Shown here: positions 25,781 through 34,983 of the stretch, in pieces
Layout of the letters: every line of letters begins with the position of its first letter
Numbering within the stretch: the first letter of the stretch is position 1
Translations under genes and position numbers: made by a program
Assembly (NCBI RefSeq): GCF_012396615.1
Contig: NZ_JAAXPV010000013.1
Span: 1-64,000 of the forward strand
DNA: 64,000 bases
Source of the DNA: Rothia terrae
Lineage (GTDB): Bacteria; Actinomycetota; Actinomycetes; Actinomycetales; Micrococcaceae
Reading direction: 5' to 3'
Notes under the pieces: model-generated
The model's input: the letters and a program-made list of their open reading frames with translations, nothing else
Told to the model about the DNA's origin: nothing
Database searches by the model: none

Positions 25781-26536
25781 ATGTCTGATTCTCTTTTTAC
25801 CGACAGCGATTTACCGCGCCAGGCACGCGAAATTTTACCGGGAGTTATTCACCTTCCCGGCTGGTTAGACGCGACTCAGCAGCTCTTTTTAGTCCGCCAG
25901 TTTCAGCTCTTTGCCCAGCGCGGCATCCCGCCGCACAGCCCCGATATTTTCGGCAAGAAAATGTCTGTTCAAATGACGTCCTTGGGCTGGCATTGGAGCA
26001 ACTACGAATACACGCAGTCTGTACCTGAACTAGGCGGCGCCGCTCCCCTACCCGTCCCGGATTGGATTGTAAGGTTAGGACGCCGCGCGGTAGAGGACGC
26101 CTATGCCCGGCCAAATCTGCAGTGGCCGGTGGAGGAAACCGAACGCACGATACGTTGGGCGCGCTCCTACACCCCGGATATGGCGCTGGTGAACTATTAC
26201 TCACCGCAGGCGTCCATGGGTATGCATCAGGACAAAGAAGAACGCTCCAGCGCCCCCATCGTTTCGCTATCCATAGGCGACACCGCCATTTTTAGGGCAG
26301 GAAACACAGAAACCAAAAACCACCCCTACATTGACCTTCGGCTGGCATCCGGCGATCTTGTTGTTTTCGGCGGCCCCAGCAGATTCATGTACCACGGGGT
26401 GCCCAAAATTCTTGCCGGGACAGCTCCCACCGACATCGGTTTGCACAGCGCAGGTCTTACCGAAGGTAGGTTTAACTTGACCCTGCGAGATACTGGATTA
26501 GCAGCGCTAGCAGCAGCCGGATTACCGCTGAAATAG
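25781..26536 (+). CDS. alkB: Alpha-ketoglutarate-dependent DNA dealkylase AlkB
   Basis: A 251-residue Fe(II)/2-oxoglutarate dioxygenase that removes 1-methyladenine and 3-methylcytosine lesions oxidatively. The metal ligands are His149 and Asp151 in MGMHQDKEE and the histidine in RFMYHGV. The 2-oxoglutarate arginines lie in GRFNLTLRDTG near the C-terminus. The nucleotide-recognition region contains NYYSPQASMGMHQD. The ATG at 25781 is preferred over an upstream frame that overlaps ogt. Lies between ogt and tag with 13-bp gaps on both sides. Confidence 0.93.
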   Translation: MSDSLFTDSDLPRQAREILPGVIHLPGWLDATQQLFLVRQFQLFAQRGIPPHSPDIFGKKMSVQMTSLGWHWSNYEYTQSVPELGGAAPLPVPDWIVRLGRRAVEDAYARPNLQWPVEETERTIRWARSYTPDMALVNYYSPQASMGMHQDKEERSSAPIVSLSIGDTAIFRAGNTETKNHPYIDLRLASGDLVVFGGPSRFMYHGVPKILAGTAPTDIGLHSAGLTEGRFNLTLRDTGLAALAAAGLPLK

Positions 26537-26549
26537 CAGTGAGGAAGAC

Positions 26550-27215
26550 ATGACTGACCAACTCGTTCGCCCCGCATGGGCACAAGCAGATTCGCTATTG
26601 CAGCGCTACTATGACACCGAATGGGGCGTGCCGGTGACACACGAGAGAGGCGTCTTCGAACGGGTGTGCCTCGAAGGTTTTCAAGCAGGTTTATCGTGGC
26701 GCACCATTTTGGCCAAACGCGAAGCGTTCAGGGAGGTCTTTGCCCATTTCGACCCCGAGGCCGTAGCCCAATTCACCGAGGACGATATTGAGCGTCTTGC
26801 CCATGATTCCCGCATCATTAGGCATCGCGGAAAGATTCGTGCCGCCATCGCTAATGCGCAGGTAACTCTCGCGCTACGTGAGCGCGCAGCCGCAGGTGAG
26901 GCATCCTTGCAGGGCTTCACGGTAGATCGTGTTCGAACCAACGACGTTGAACCTGCCGGTACGCTCGACGTGGACGCAGGTCTCCCCGCCCTCATCTGGG
27001 GCTTCAGACCCGCCGCTACCCCGTGTCCTGCGTCCTTAGAAGAGATTCCAACGCAGGACGCGACGTCGGCAGCCCTTGCGCTAGAGCTAAAAAAGCAAGG
27101 GGTTAATTTCATTGGCCCCACCAGTGCCTACGCTCTGATGGAAGCCATTGGCCTGATTGATACGCACCTGGTAGATTCACACCGGCGCGGAATCTCAGGT
27201 ATTTACCGCGATTAA
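26550..27215 (+). CDS. tag: DNA-3-methyladenine glycosylase I (Tag), zinc-site variant
   Basis: A 221-residue base-excision glycosylase that releases 3-methyladenine. The Tag family is clear from DTEWGVPVTHERGVFERVCLEGFQAGLSWRTIL, IIRHRGKIRAAIANA and NFIGPTSAYALMEAIGLIDTH. The zinc snap of E. coli Tag (Cys4, His17, His175, Cys179) is mostly missing: the N-terminus has no Cys, the His of YHDNEWG is Tyr in YYDTEWG, and the last Cys is replaced in THLVDSH. The protein is also about 35 residues longer than E. coli Tag, with an insertion before NFIGPT. Third gene of the alkylation-repair operon. Confidence 0.88.
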   Translation: MTDQLVRPAWAQADSLLQRYYDTEWGVPVTHERGVFERVCLEGFQAGLSWRTILAKREAFREVFAHFDPEAVAQFTEDDIERLAHDSRIIRHRGKIRAAIANAQVTLALRERAAAGEASLQGFTVDRVRTNDVEPAGTLDVDAGLPALIWGFRPAATPCPASLEEIPTQDATSAALALELKKQGVNFIGPTSAYALMEAIGLIDTHLVDSHRRGISGIYRD

Positions 27216-27263
27216 GTCAGAAATCCCGCCGGCGATTACCTGAGAAAAGATACAGTGCTGTGC

Positions 27264-27638
27264 TTACGCAACTGCCAGCAGAAGGACGCCCAACAGCGGA
27301 GGTACAAGCTGAATCAGGGCAGGTTTACGCTTATCGGGTGAAGTCAAAAATAAGAAGATTCCTGCTACAGCCATTGAGCCAGCCCCGGCAAAGATGAGTG
27401 CCGGACCCCAGGATGCGCCGGCGACAGTTGCACCTGCTCCTACCGCAGCTACAAGTGCCAGCATCAGGTTATACAGCCCCTGATTTACTGCCATTTCTTT
27501 GGTGATAGCGGCACGTTCGGGGGTGCTACCAAAGACTTTCATGCCCTTGGGCTGGTCCCATAGAAAGGTCTCAAGAACCCAGATATAAATGTGAATCAAA
27601 ATTGCGCCAGTAACAAAAACTAAAGATGCGATAAGCAC
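27264..27638 (-). CDS. DUF1304 small membrane protein
   Basis: A 124-residue protein with four hydrophobic segments. The family features are the N-terminal helix LVFVTGAILIHIYIWVLE, the loop WDQPKGMKVFG and the NQGLYNLMLALVA helix. It is an integral membrane protein of unknown function, convergent with tag. Confidence 0.8.
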   Translation of the reverse strand: MLIASLVFVTGAILIHIYIWVLETFLWDQPKGMKVFGSTPERAAITKEMAVNQGLYNLMLALVAAVGAGATVAGASWGPALIFAGAGSMAVAGIFLFLTSPDKRKPALIQLVPPLLGVLLLAVA

Positions 27639-27849
27639 GGCAGACCTTTCAGGGGCAAAGTAGTGTCGTTCAAATATACAGCTGAGTTCTTTACTGCACA
27701 GTGAGTAGAACTATTGTGTTAATTACTTTCCTCAGTTTTTAAACAGATAAGAGGTACTGCAAAGAATCTCTGCACATCTTTGGGAAAAGTTTACTGTCTG
27801 TCAGGATTATTAAAGAGTATCTTCATGGTATCGACGAGACGTAAGAAAA

Positions 27850-28215
27850 ATGACTAAGCATCCAACTCCACCGGTGAATCCAGATAATTCTAAAGGTCAA
27901 CTCGAAAAGCTAGTTGATGATACAACGGATCCTCAGGTTGATTACACCATTGTCACGTTCTTTGCCACGGGTATTATCAGCGCGCCTGTGCTTCTGTACT
28001 TTATATCTGCGCTTACAGAACACCACTTTGAGTTCAATTTCTATGACGCTAACTTTTGGGCGAGCCTCATCGGCTTTATCGTTTATCTTGCCGGTATAGC
28101 TTTTCTTGGTCGCAAGTTATCAAGTGAGAATTTCAACGGCGAATGGTCAATGTTTCTTATGCTGGTAGCGTTGACATTTACTCTTTTAGCTACTTCTGCG
28201 ATGAAGTTCGAGTGA
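27850..28215 (+). CDS. Three-helix membrane protein, unknown
   Basis: A 121-residue protein with a 40-residue hydrophilic N-terminus and three membrane helices (TFFATGIISAPVLLYFISAL, WASLIGFIVYLAGIAFLG, WSMFLMLVALTFTLLATSAM). No family recognised. The ATG at 27850 has only GTAAGAAAA upstream. It ends before a terminator shared with hutH. Confidence 0.6.
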   Translation: MTKHPTPPVNPDNSKGQLEKLVDDTTDPQVDYTIVTFFATGIISAPVLLYFISALTEHHFEFNFYDANFWASLIGFIVYLAGIAFLGRKLSSENFNGEWSMFLMLVALTFTLLATSAMKFE

Positions 28216-28292
28216 GGAAATTCAATTCCGAGTTTTATGGTCGTTGGCGGTCTTTTCGCTCAAATTTTCAAGATTTATCGCTGCATACGAAA

Positions 28293-28331
28293 TTCCCGAG
28301 ATACACACGGAAACTGTATGTATCTCGGGAA
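28293..28331. terminator. Terminator between unknown membrane gene and hutH
   Basis: TTCCCGAGATACA / TGTATCTCGGGAA 13-bp inverted repeat between convergent genes. Confidence 0.75.
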
Positions 28332-28361
28332 CATCATATGTATCTGACGAAACCGCCTAGT

Positions 28362-29912
28362 CTAGTTGAGCTTGCCGGTTACGGACTGCGCCGCATCCAG
28401 AAGCTCGCCGTTTGCAACCATTTCTACTGTTGCCTCAATTTCAGGTGAGAGGAAGCGGTCGGTGCCCGGCCCCTGGACCTCTTGACGCAGGCGATCAATC
28501 ACAGCGGCGGTCGCAGGTGCAGGCACCTGAGGTGCGCGCAGATCAATACCGCGGGCCGCGGTCAGAATCTCGATAGCGATGACGCGGGTCAGACCATCGA
28601 TGGCGCGGCGTAGCTTGCGTGCAGCGCTCCAGCCCATGGATACGTGGTCTTCCTGCATTGCCGATGACGGAATGGAGTCAACGGATGCGGGGTTAGCCAG
28701 ACGCTTCAGCTCAGAGACGATTGCTGCCTGGGTGTACTGGGCAATCATATGGCCGGAGTCTACGCCGGGATCATCTGCCAAGAAGGGAGGCAGGCCGCGG
28801 TTACGGGCGGTATCCAAGAAGCGGTCGGTGCGTCGTTCCGAGATGGATGCGGCGTCCGCCACTGCGATAGCGAGGAAGTCCAGCACGTATGCCACGGGTG
28901 CGCCGTGGAAGTTACCGTTGGATTCTACGCGACCGTCGAGAGTTACCACGGGGTTATCGACTGCCGATGCGAGTTCGCGCTGAGCGACGGTGCGGGCGTG
29001 AGCGATGGTATCGCGTACAGCGCCTGCTACCTGGGGTGCGCAACGCAGGGAGTAGGCATCCTGTACGTAGGTGCTGTGATTGCCTGAGTGGTGCTGAATA
29101 ATGTCTGAGCCTTCGAGGACCTTGAGCATATTTGCTGCGGCATCTCCCTGGCCGGGGTGAGGACGCAGTTCGTGCAGGTCTGCAGAGAACACGCGGTCGG
29201 TGCCTACAAGACCTTCAACGCTCATTGCTGCGGCAACGTCTGCCAGCTTGGTCAGGCGGTCGAGGTCATCAAGTGCCATCACGAGCATGCCCAGCATACC
29301 GTCAGTACCGTTGATGAGGGCAAGACCTTCTTTTTCAGCCAGTTCTACAGGCTTAAGTCCGTACTTTTCCATGGCGTCTGCGGTTTCGTACAGTTCGCCG
29401 TTTTCATCGCGGACGTAGCCTTCGCCGATGATGGCAAGTGCACAGTGAGCCAGCGGTGCTAGGTCACCGGAGCAACCCAGTGAGCCGTATTCGTGCACTA
29501 CCGGGGTGATACCGGCAGAGAGCATATCTGCGTAAGCCTGTGCAACTTCGGGGCGAACGCCGGTGCGTCCGGTCGCAAGGGTTGAAAGACGCAGAAACAT
29601 GAGCGCGCGGATTACTTCGCGTTCAACCTCCGGGCCAGAGCCTGCAGCGTGCGAACGAATCAGACCGCGCTGCAGTGCGGTGCGCATCTCCAGCGGAATG
29701 TGCTTGGATGCGAGCGCGCCGAAACCGGTGGAGACACCGTAGACGGGCTTTTCGTGGTTAGCGAGTTCGCGGATGCGTTCTGCTGATTTTCCGATTTCTG
29801 CCAGTGCGTCTTCGCTGAGCTTTACTTCAGCGTTGTTGCGTGCGACGTTGATGACGTCTTCGAAGCTGACGGCGCCGATGCCGACAGTTACGGTGGGGCG
29901 TGAGGTAGTCAT
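28362..29912 (-). CDS. hutH: Histidine ammonia-lyase
   Basis: A 516-residue enzyme that deaminates histidine to urocanate, the first step of histidine use. The self-made MIO cofactor arises from residues 147-149, here Cys-Ser-Gly in GSLGCSGDLAPLAH, instead of the common Ala-Ser-Gly. I believe CSG also occurs in streptomycete HutH, so this is a variant rather than a defect. Other conserved stretches are YGVSTGFGALA, QDAYSLRCAPQV and EDHVSMGW. Last gene of hutUIGH, 29 bp after hutG. Confidence 0.95.
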   Translation of the reverse strand: MTTSRPTVTVGIGAVSFEDVINVARNNAEVKLSEDALAEIGKSAERIRELANHEKPVYGVSTGFGALASKHIPLEMRTALQRGLIRSHAAGSGPEVEREVIRALMFLRLSTLATGRTGVRPEVAQAYADMLSAGITPVVHEYGSLGCSGDLAPLAHCALAIIGEGYVRDENGELYETADAMEKYGLKPVELAEKEGLALINGTDGMLGMLVMALDDLDRLTKLADVAAAMSVEGLVGTDRVFSADLHELRPHPGQGDAAANMLKVLEGSDIIQHHSGNHSTYVQDAYSLRCAPQVAGAVRDTIAHARTVAQRELASAVDNPVVTLDGRVESNGNFHGAPVAYVLDFLAIAVADAASISERRTDRFLDTARNRGLPPFLADDPGVDSGHMIAQYTQAAIVSELKRLANPASVDSIPSSAMQEDHVSMGWSAARKLRRAIDGLTRVIAIEILTAARGIDLRAPQVPAPATAAVIDRLRQEVQGPGTDRFLSPEIEATVEMVANGELLDAAQSVTGKLN

Positions 29913-29941
29913 TGTTTTCCCTTCGCGAGATTTTGCTCAGT

Positions 29942-30943
29942 TTATGCTGAGAAAGGTTGGTGGTGAGTGAGGGCGGTGTGGGCTAGACGTGCCGCTGTTT
30001 TGGCGGTGCGTCCGTCGATGTCGAAGCTCGGGTTGAGTTCGGCGATGTCGAAGGCAATGAGTTTGCCGCTACGGGTGACCTGTTTGATGATGCTGTTGAT
30101 GATTTCCAGTTGCACACCGTAGGCTGCTGGAGCGCTGACGCCGGGGGCGTTTGCTGCCGGTAGCACATCGAGATCAAGCGTCAGGTAGACGATATCAACG
30201 GATTCGATGAACCAGCGCACAAATGTTTCAATGTGTTCTTTATTCGAGACGGTGCATTCTTCATCGAGCAGGTATTTCACGCCGTACTCTTGGGCGGTGT
30301 CAAAGAGAACCTGGGTGTTGGATGCTTCTGAGATACCGATGACCGCGTATTTGGCGTTGGTGGCGTGAGCGCGTTCAGCATCCAGTGCCTGTTTGAAAGG
30401 TGTCCCTGAGGTGGGGCGATCAGCCTGGCGCAAATCAAAGTGGGCATCAAGGTTGAGGATGCCCACGGTACGTGGTTTGCCGTTGTGAGCGCGTAGCTTT
30501 GAACCGGCAACGCCGCTGTAGGTACCGAACGCTATTTCGTGGCCACCGCCGAGAACAACAGGCAGAGTTCCCGCGTCGATGGCAGTGGAAACGGCTTCAG
30601 CAAGTTTGCGGTGGCCGTCTTCAAGGTCGGTATCGACAACGATAGTGCCCGCATCTGCCAATGCAAGATCGGTGACGCGAGTGCTCTTGGGCGCCTTGGC
30701 TAAGGCAAGAGAACCCAATGCTGTACGTAGCGCATTGGGGCCAGTAGCTGCTCCGTCGCGTCCTGAGTTGCGGCGCACACCCTCATCGGATGAAAAACCG
30801 ATGAATACGGCGTCGCACTCCCCCAAAGAAGTCTCGGCTAAAGGCTTCACGTTGGTGTGGATGCGGGCGTGTTCGGCACCATCGCCGTCCATGCGTCCGC
30901 TCCAAGCGGCGGCTGGTTGGTCAACACTGATGGAGGTGCTCAT
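29942..30943 (-). CDS. hutG: Formimidoylglutamase
   Basis: A 333-residue ureohydrolase-family enzyme with a binuclear manganese site. It should split N-formimino-L-glutamate to glutamate and formamide, the last step of the four-gene histidine pathway. Metal-binding motifs are GGGHEIAFG, NLDAHFDLR and LTLDLDVLPA. Family similarity alone would also allow agmatinase or arginase; placement between hutI and hutH decides the call. Overlaps the end of hutI by four bases. Confidence 0.9.
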   Translation of the reverse strand: MSTSISVDQPAAAWSGRMDGDGAEHARIHTNVKPLAETSLGECDAVFIGFSSDEGVRRNSGRDGAATGPNALRTALGSLALAKAPKSTRVTDLALADAGTIVVDTDLEDGHRKLAEAVSTAIDAGTLPVVLGGGHEIAFGTYSGVAGSKLRAHNGKPRTVGILNLDAHFDLRQADRPTSGTPFKQALDAERAHATNAKYAVIGISEASNTQVLFDTAQEYGVKYLLDEECTVSNKEHIETFVRWFIESVDIVYLTLDLDVLPAANAPGVSAPAAYGVQLEIINSIIKQVTRSGKLIAFDIAELNPSFDIDGRTAKTAARLAHTALTHHQPFSA

Positions 30944-32124
30944 GCACTTCTCCTTTCATACAATGATGCGCCGTCACGCCACACACCGCTGATGAGGTCA
31001 ACGCCGGGGCGGTAGGCCAGGTGCAGGTGGTTGGGCGCATCCAGGACAATAAAGTTGGCGCGTGCACCGACTGTCAAAGAGCCGATGTCGGTGCGCTGCA
31101 GTGCCGCGGCACCGCCGGCGGTAGCTGCCCATACGGCTTCATCCGGTGACATGTGAAGATCACGCACAGCAAGCGCAATGCAAAACGGAATGGACGTGGT
31201 GAAGCTAGTGCCCGGGTTGCAGTCCGCGCCCAAAGCCACGGTAGCCCCGGCGTCAATAAGACGACGCGCGTTAGGGTAATCGTTACGGGTTGAGAAATCA
31301 GCACCCGGCAAAACCGTAGCAACGGTTGAGCTGTTGGCGAGCGCATCCACGTCAGCATCGCTGAGGTAGACCACGTGGTCCACGGAGGCTGCCCCCAGTT
31401 CCACTGCAAGTTGCACACCGGCGCCATAGGTGAGCTGGTTACCGTGCACGCGCGGAATCAGACCGTGTTCCATTCCTGCTTTGAGGACAGTGCGGGACTC
31501 ATCCTCGGTGAACGCGCCTTTTTCGCAGAACACGTCGATCCACTTGGCGTGCGGTGCGCATTCGGGAATCATACGGTCAACGACCATCTGCACGTATTCA
31601 TCGTGCTTATCGGCATATTCAGGCGGGGCAACGTGAGCGGCAAGCAGAGTCGCCTCATCGCTACAGGATGATGCCACCTGGATGCCGGTCAGCTCAGACT
31701 CAGCAGACTGCCCATACCCTGTCTTGATTTCAACGGTGGTGCTTCCGGAACGAGCGTACTCGTCAAGGAGCTTACGCGCGTTGTTCTCAAGTTGTTCAGG
31801 TGATGCGGCACGGGTCTGCTCGATGGTGTAGCGAATACCGCCAGCTGAGTACTTGGTGCCTTCCATGCGCGCCGCGAAATCGTGTGAACGGTCGCCCGCA
31901 AAAATCAGGTGCGAATGCGACTCCACAAAGCCGGGCAAGACGGCGCGGTGATCCAAGTCAGTGCTGGAATCAGCATCGGGTGCCTGGGCAGCTTCCCCCA
32001 CCCAGGCGATCCGACCATCTTCCACCACTACTGCCGCGTTATCGATAACGCCCGAGGCTCCTCGCTCGTGCGACGCATCGTTCGTCACGAGTGAGGAGAT
32101 ATTGGTGAAAAGATGAGAACTCAA
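30940..32124 (-). CDS. hutI: Imidazolonepropionase
   Basis: A 394-residue amidohydrolase that opens the imidazolone ring to N-formiminoglutamate. The metal-binding HSHLIFAGDR is near residues 70-79, and further ligands lie in AAHVAPPEY and GADCNPGTS. The C-terminal segment typical of HutI (GARANFIVLDAPNHLHLAYR) is present. Two-base gap after hutU, four-base overlap with hutG. Confidence 0.94.
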   Translation of the reverse strand: MSSHLFTNISSLVTNDASHERGASGVIDNAAVVVEDGRIAWVGEAAQAPDADSSTDLDHRAVLPGFVESHSHLIFAGDRSHDFAARMEGTKYSAGGIRYTIEQTRAASPEQLENNARKLLDEYARSGSTTVEIKTGYGQSAESELTGIQVASSCSDEATLLAAHVAPPEYADKHDEYVQMVVDRMIPECAPHAKWIDVFCEKGAFTEDESRTVLKAGMEHGLIPRVHGNQLTYGAGVQLAVELGAASVDHVVYLSDADVDALANSSTVATVLPGADFSTRNDYPNARRLIDAGATVALGADCNPGTSFTTSIPFCIALAVRDLHMSPDEAVWAATAGGAAALQRTDIGSLTVGARANFIVLDAPNHLHLAYRPGVDLISGVWRDGASLYERRSA

Positions 32125-32126
32125 AT

Positions 32127-33791
32127 TTAGTCCTGTTCCTTCATGGGGATGCGAACGCCGCGTTCTTCTGCAACGTTTGCTGCGTGCTCGTAGCCTGCGT
32201 CCACGTGGCGGATAACGCCCATGCCGGGGTCGTTGGTGAGCACGCGCTCAAGCTTCTGCGCTGCCAGGTCGGTACCGTCAGCAATGCAGACCTGACCTGC
32301 GTGGATGGAGCGACCCATGCCAACGCCGCCACCGTGGTGGATTGAAACCCATGACGCGCCGGATGCGGTGTTAACCAGTGCGTTAAGTAGCGGCCAGTCA
32401 GCAACAGCGTCGGTGCCGTCCTTCATCGCCTCGGTCTCGCGGTAGGGTGATGCCACAGAACCTGAGTCAAGGTGGTCACGACCGATTGCGATGGGGGCTG
32501 AGATTTCGCCGTTTGCAACCATTTCGTTGAACTTCAGACCAGCCTTGTGGCGCTCGCCGTAGCCCAGCCAGCAGATGCGTGCGGGCAAGCCCTGGTATTC
32601 AACTTTTTCGCCTGCCATCTTGATCCAGCGTGCAAGGTGCTCGTTCTCGGGGAAGAGTTCGAGGATTGCACGGTCGGTTGCTTCGATGTCCTTGGGGTCG
32701 CCTGAGAGAGCTGCCCAGCGGAAGGGTCCAAGGCCTTCTTCGAACATGGGGCGGATGTAGGCGGGTACGAATCCGGGGAATTCGAAGGCGCGCTGGTAGC
32801 CTGCCTTGCGTGCTTCATCGCGGATTGAGTTGCCGTAGTCAAAGACTTCAGCGCCCTTATCCATAAAGCCGACCATTGCTTCTACGTGTGCCGCCATTGC
32901 TTCGCGTGAGCGCTTGGTGAACAGTTCGGGGTCGCGAGCTGCTTCTGCCTTCCATTCATCGAAGGTGACGTCGGTGGGCAGGTATGACAGCGGGTCGTGC
33001 GCGCTGGTCTGGTCGGTGACGATGTCGATGGGTGCGTCCTTGGCAAGAAGCTCGGGGAAGATTTCTGCTGCGTTACCAACGACGCCGATGGATAGCGGCT
33101 TCTTAGCGTCGCGAGCCTCTATTGCCAGCTCAAGGGCGTGGTCGAGGTTGTCTGCCTTGACGTCGAGGTAGCGGTGCTCGATGCGGCGGTCGATGCGAGA
33201 TTCGTCGACATCCACGGCGATGACAACACCGTCGTTCATGGTAACTGCCAAAGGCTGTGCGCCGCCCATACCGCCGAGACCAGCGGTGAGGGTGATGGTG
33301 CCTGCGAGGGTTCCGTCAAAGCGCTTGCGAGCAACAGCGCCGAAGGTTTCATAGGTGCCTTGCAGGATGCCCTGGGTGCCGATGTAGATCCATGAGCCTG
33401 CGGTCATCTGACCGTACATCATCAGGCCTTCAGCTTCGAGCTTGCGGAAGTGCTCCCAGTTAGCCCAGTCGCCTACCAGGTTTGAGTTAGCGATCAGAAC
33501 GCGAGGTGACCATTCGTGGGTGCGGAAAACACCAACGGGCTTACCTGACTGAACGAGCAGGGTTTCATCATTCTTCAGGGTCTTGAGGGTGTTGGTAATC
33601 GCGTCGAAGGCTTCCCAGCTACGAGCTGCTTTGCCGGTGCCACCGTAAACCACGAGGTTGTCGGGGTGTTCAGCGTTTGCCGGATCGAGGTTGTTCATGA
33701 GCATGCGCAGTGCGCCTTCTTGCTGCCAACCAAGAGTGTTGAGGTCGGTGCCGGTGGGCGCGTGTACTTCGCGGGGTTCGTGAGCAGTCAT
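32127..33791 (-). CDS. hutU: Urocanate hydratase
   Basis: A 554-residue NAD-dependent enzyme that converts urocanate to imidazolone propionate. The NAD-binding stretch is [18 protein letters not shown]. The conserved region [15 protein letters not shown] is N-terminal and [17 protein letters not shown] is C-terminal. The ATG at 33791 follows AAGGAGT. First gene of the operon, divergent from hutC. Confidence 0.96.
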   Translation of the reverse strand: MTAHEPREVHAPTGTDLNTLGWQQEGALRMLMNNLDPANAEHPDNLVVYGGTGKAARSWEAFDAITNTLKTLKNDETLLVQSGKPVGVFRTHEWSPRVLIANSNLVGDWANWEHFRKLEAEGLMMYGQMTAGSWIYIGTQGILQGTYETFGAVARKRFDGTLAGTITLTAGLGGMGGAQPLAVTMNDGVVIAVDVDESRIDRRIEHRYLDVKADNLDHALELAIEARDAKKPLSIGVVGNAAEIFPELLAKDAPIDIVTDQTSAHDPLSYLPTDVTFDEWKAEAARDPELFTKRSREAMAAHVEAMVGFMDKGAEVFDYGNSIRDEARKAGYQRAFEFPGFVPAYIRPMFEEGLGPFRWAALSGDPKDIEATDRAILELFPENEHLARWIKMAGEKVEYQGLPARICWLGYGERHKAGLKFNEMVANGEISAPIAIGRDHLDSGSVASPYRETEAMKDGTDAVADWPLLNALVNTASGASWVSIHHGGGVGMGRSIHAGQVCIADGTDLAAQKLERVLTNDPGMGVIRHVDAGYEHAANVAEERGVRIPMKEQD

Positions 33792-33919
33792 AGGTGAGAC
33801 TCCTTGTGTTCTTGAATCGACGGTGATTCATGAAGTGACTTATTGACGAGTTTGTTTAGTTGTGGCGTACCTTGCAGGTAGAATTTCTAGGTACGTGGCA
33901 CAGCTTACACGATTTATTG

Positions 33920-33935
33920 TCTTGTATATACAACC
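33920..33935. promoter_or_regulatory. Probable HutC operator
   Basis: TTGTATATACAA is a perfect 12-bp palindrome within CTTGTATATACAAC at 33921-33934. It lies 21 bp before the hutC start in the hutU-hutC divergent region. HutC repressors of the GntR family are known to bind TGTA-rich palindromes of this type. Confidence 0.7.
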
Positions 33936-33955
33936 TATTGTCAATGGAGAAGCGC

Positions 33956-34702
33956 GTGACTAAAGACCAAGAACTTGCGGAGATGTTTACATCGCACGCG
34001 ACTCTCAAGCTGCCCGCCTACAAACTGCTCAAAGACATCATTGCCTCACAAGTACGGTCAGGACGCTGGAGCGCCGGCGAAATTATCCCCAGCGAAAATG
34101 AGTTGGTGGCGGCTCTTGGCATCTCGCGCATGACAGTCAACCGCGCCATTCGCGAACTTACCGGCGAAGGGCTACTCACCCGCATCCAGGGCATCGGCAC
34201 TTTTGTTTCAGACACCAAGTCAACCTCATCGCTCTTTGAGGTACGCAATATTGCCGATGAAGTCACTGAACGAGGCCACCAGCACAGTACCGATATTGTG
34301 CTCATGGGCGTGGAGTACCGCAAGGATAGCGTGCAGCACTTTGATATTGGATTCGGTGAAAGCGCCTTTCACTCCGTGCTGGTGCACTATGACAATGGAC
34401 GCCCCATTCAGCTAGAGGATCGCTACGTCAACCGCGAGGCTATCCCCCAGTACATCGAGCAAGATTTCACGCAAACCACCCCGAATACGTACCTGACTGA
34501 CAAGGCACCGCTCACACGCGGTGAGCATGTTGTAGAGGCGGTTCTACCCACCTCAGAGCAGGCCGAACTTTTGGGCATTAGCCCGGCTGATCCCTGCTTG
34601 CGACTGTCACGCAAAACGTGGTCGGGTACCACCCTAATCAGCGCGGCTGTGCTACTTCACCCCGGTAGCTCCAGCAGGCTCGAAGGCACATTCGGGGCAT
34701 AG
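33956..34702 (+). CDS. hutC: HutC-type histidine utilisation repressor (GntR family)
   Basis: A 248-residue regulator with an N-terminal GntR winged helix (YKLLKDIIASQVRSGRWSAG, IPSENELVAALGISRMTVNRA) and a C-terminal UTRA effector domain that in this family senses urocanate. The GTG at 33956 is preferred because GGAG lies just upstream and the length then equals the family's. An ATG at 33944 and a longer frame from 33860 are alternatives. It faces away from hutU across a 164-bp region holding its palindrome. Confidence 0.87.
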   Translation: MTKDQELAEMFTSHATLKLPAYKLLKDIIASQVRSGRWSAGEIIPSENELVAALGISRMTVNRAIRELTGEGLLTRIQGIGTFVSDTKSTSSLFEVRNIADEVTERGHQHSTDIVLMGVEYRKDSVQHFDIGFGESAFHSVLVHYDNGRPIQLEDRYVNREAIPQYIEQDFTQTTPNTYLTDKAPLTRGEHVVEAVLPTSEQAELLGISPADPCLRLSRKTWSGTTLISAAVLLHPGSSSRLEGTFGA

Positions 34703-34865
34703 CCTCACCCTTTTCTCACAGGTGGGTACCAAAGCGTCCGGTCGAAATTTTGAGAGCGCTTTGAGACCTCTCTTGTGTGCCAGAACCTGAAATTTTGCGC
34801 CATACAGTAGACGGGCGTCACATAGTGTGATTATATAGACGCCATACGGTTAAAAACCGGCAATC
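34703..34865. other. Intergenic region between hutC and the PTS leader
   Basis: About 160 bp; presumably holds the promoter for the PTS leader transcript. No motif I would name confidently. Confidence 0.3.
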
Positions 34866-34944
34866 CTAGGGTTGTTACTTAGGCAGTGATCTCACAAAAT
34901 TCTGCGGAGTTTTGACGAAAACTGTACTGGAGGCAAGACCTAAG
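34866..34944 (+). promoter_or_regulatory. BglG/LicT-type ribonucleic antiterminator (RAT), enlarged
   Basis: The two conserved halves of the RNA target of PRD antiterminators are present: CTAGGGTTGTTACT at 34866-34879 and GGAGGCAAGACCTAAG at 34929-34944. The classical consensus is GGATTGTTACTG and GCAGGCAAAACCTAA with only a few bases between. Here about 49 bases separate the halves. They can fold into an extra internal stem (CAAAA/TTTTG around TTCTGCGGAG). The 3' half overlaps the left arm of the following terminator, so the two structures exclude each other. Confidence 0.8.
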
Positions 34945-34983
34945 TGCTCTCGCATATTTGTGTACAGCACTTGGGTCTTTTTT
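34936..34983 (+). terminator. Attenuator terminator controlled by the RAT
   Basis: AGACCTAAGTGCT and AGCACTTGGGTCT pair with one wobble and a 17-nt loop, followed by six T. It sits 140 bp before the PTS gene and shares its left arm with the antiterminator. Confidence 0.88.
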
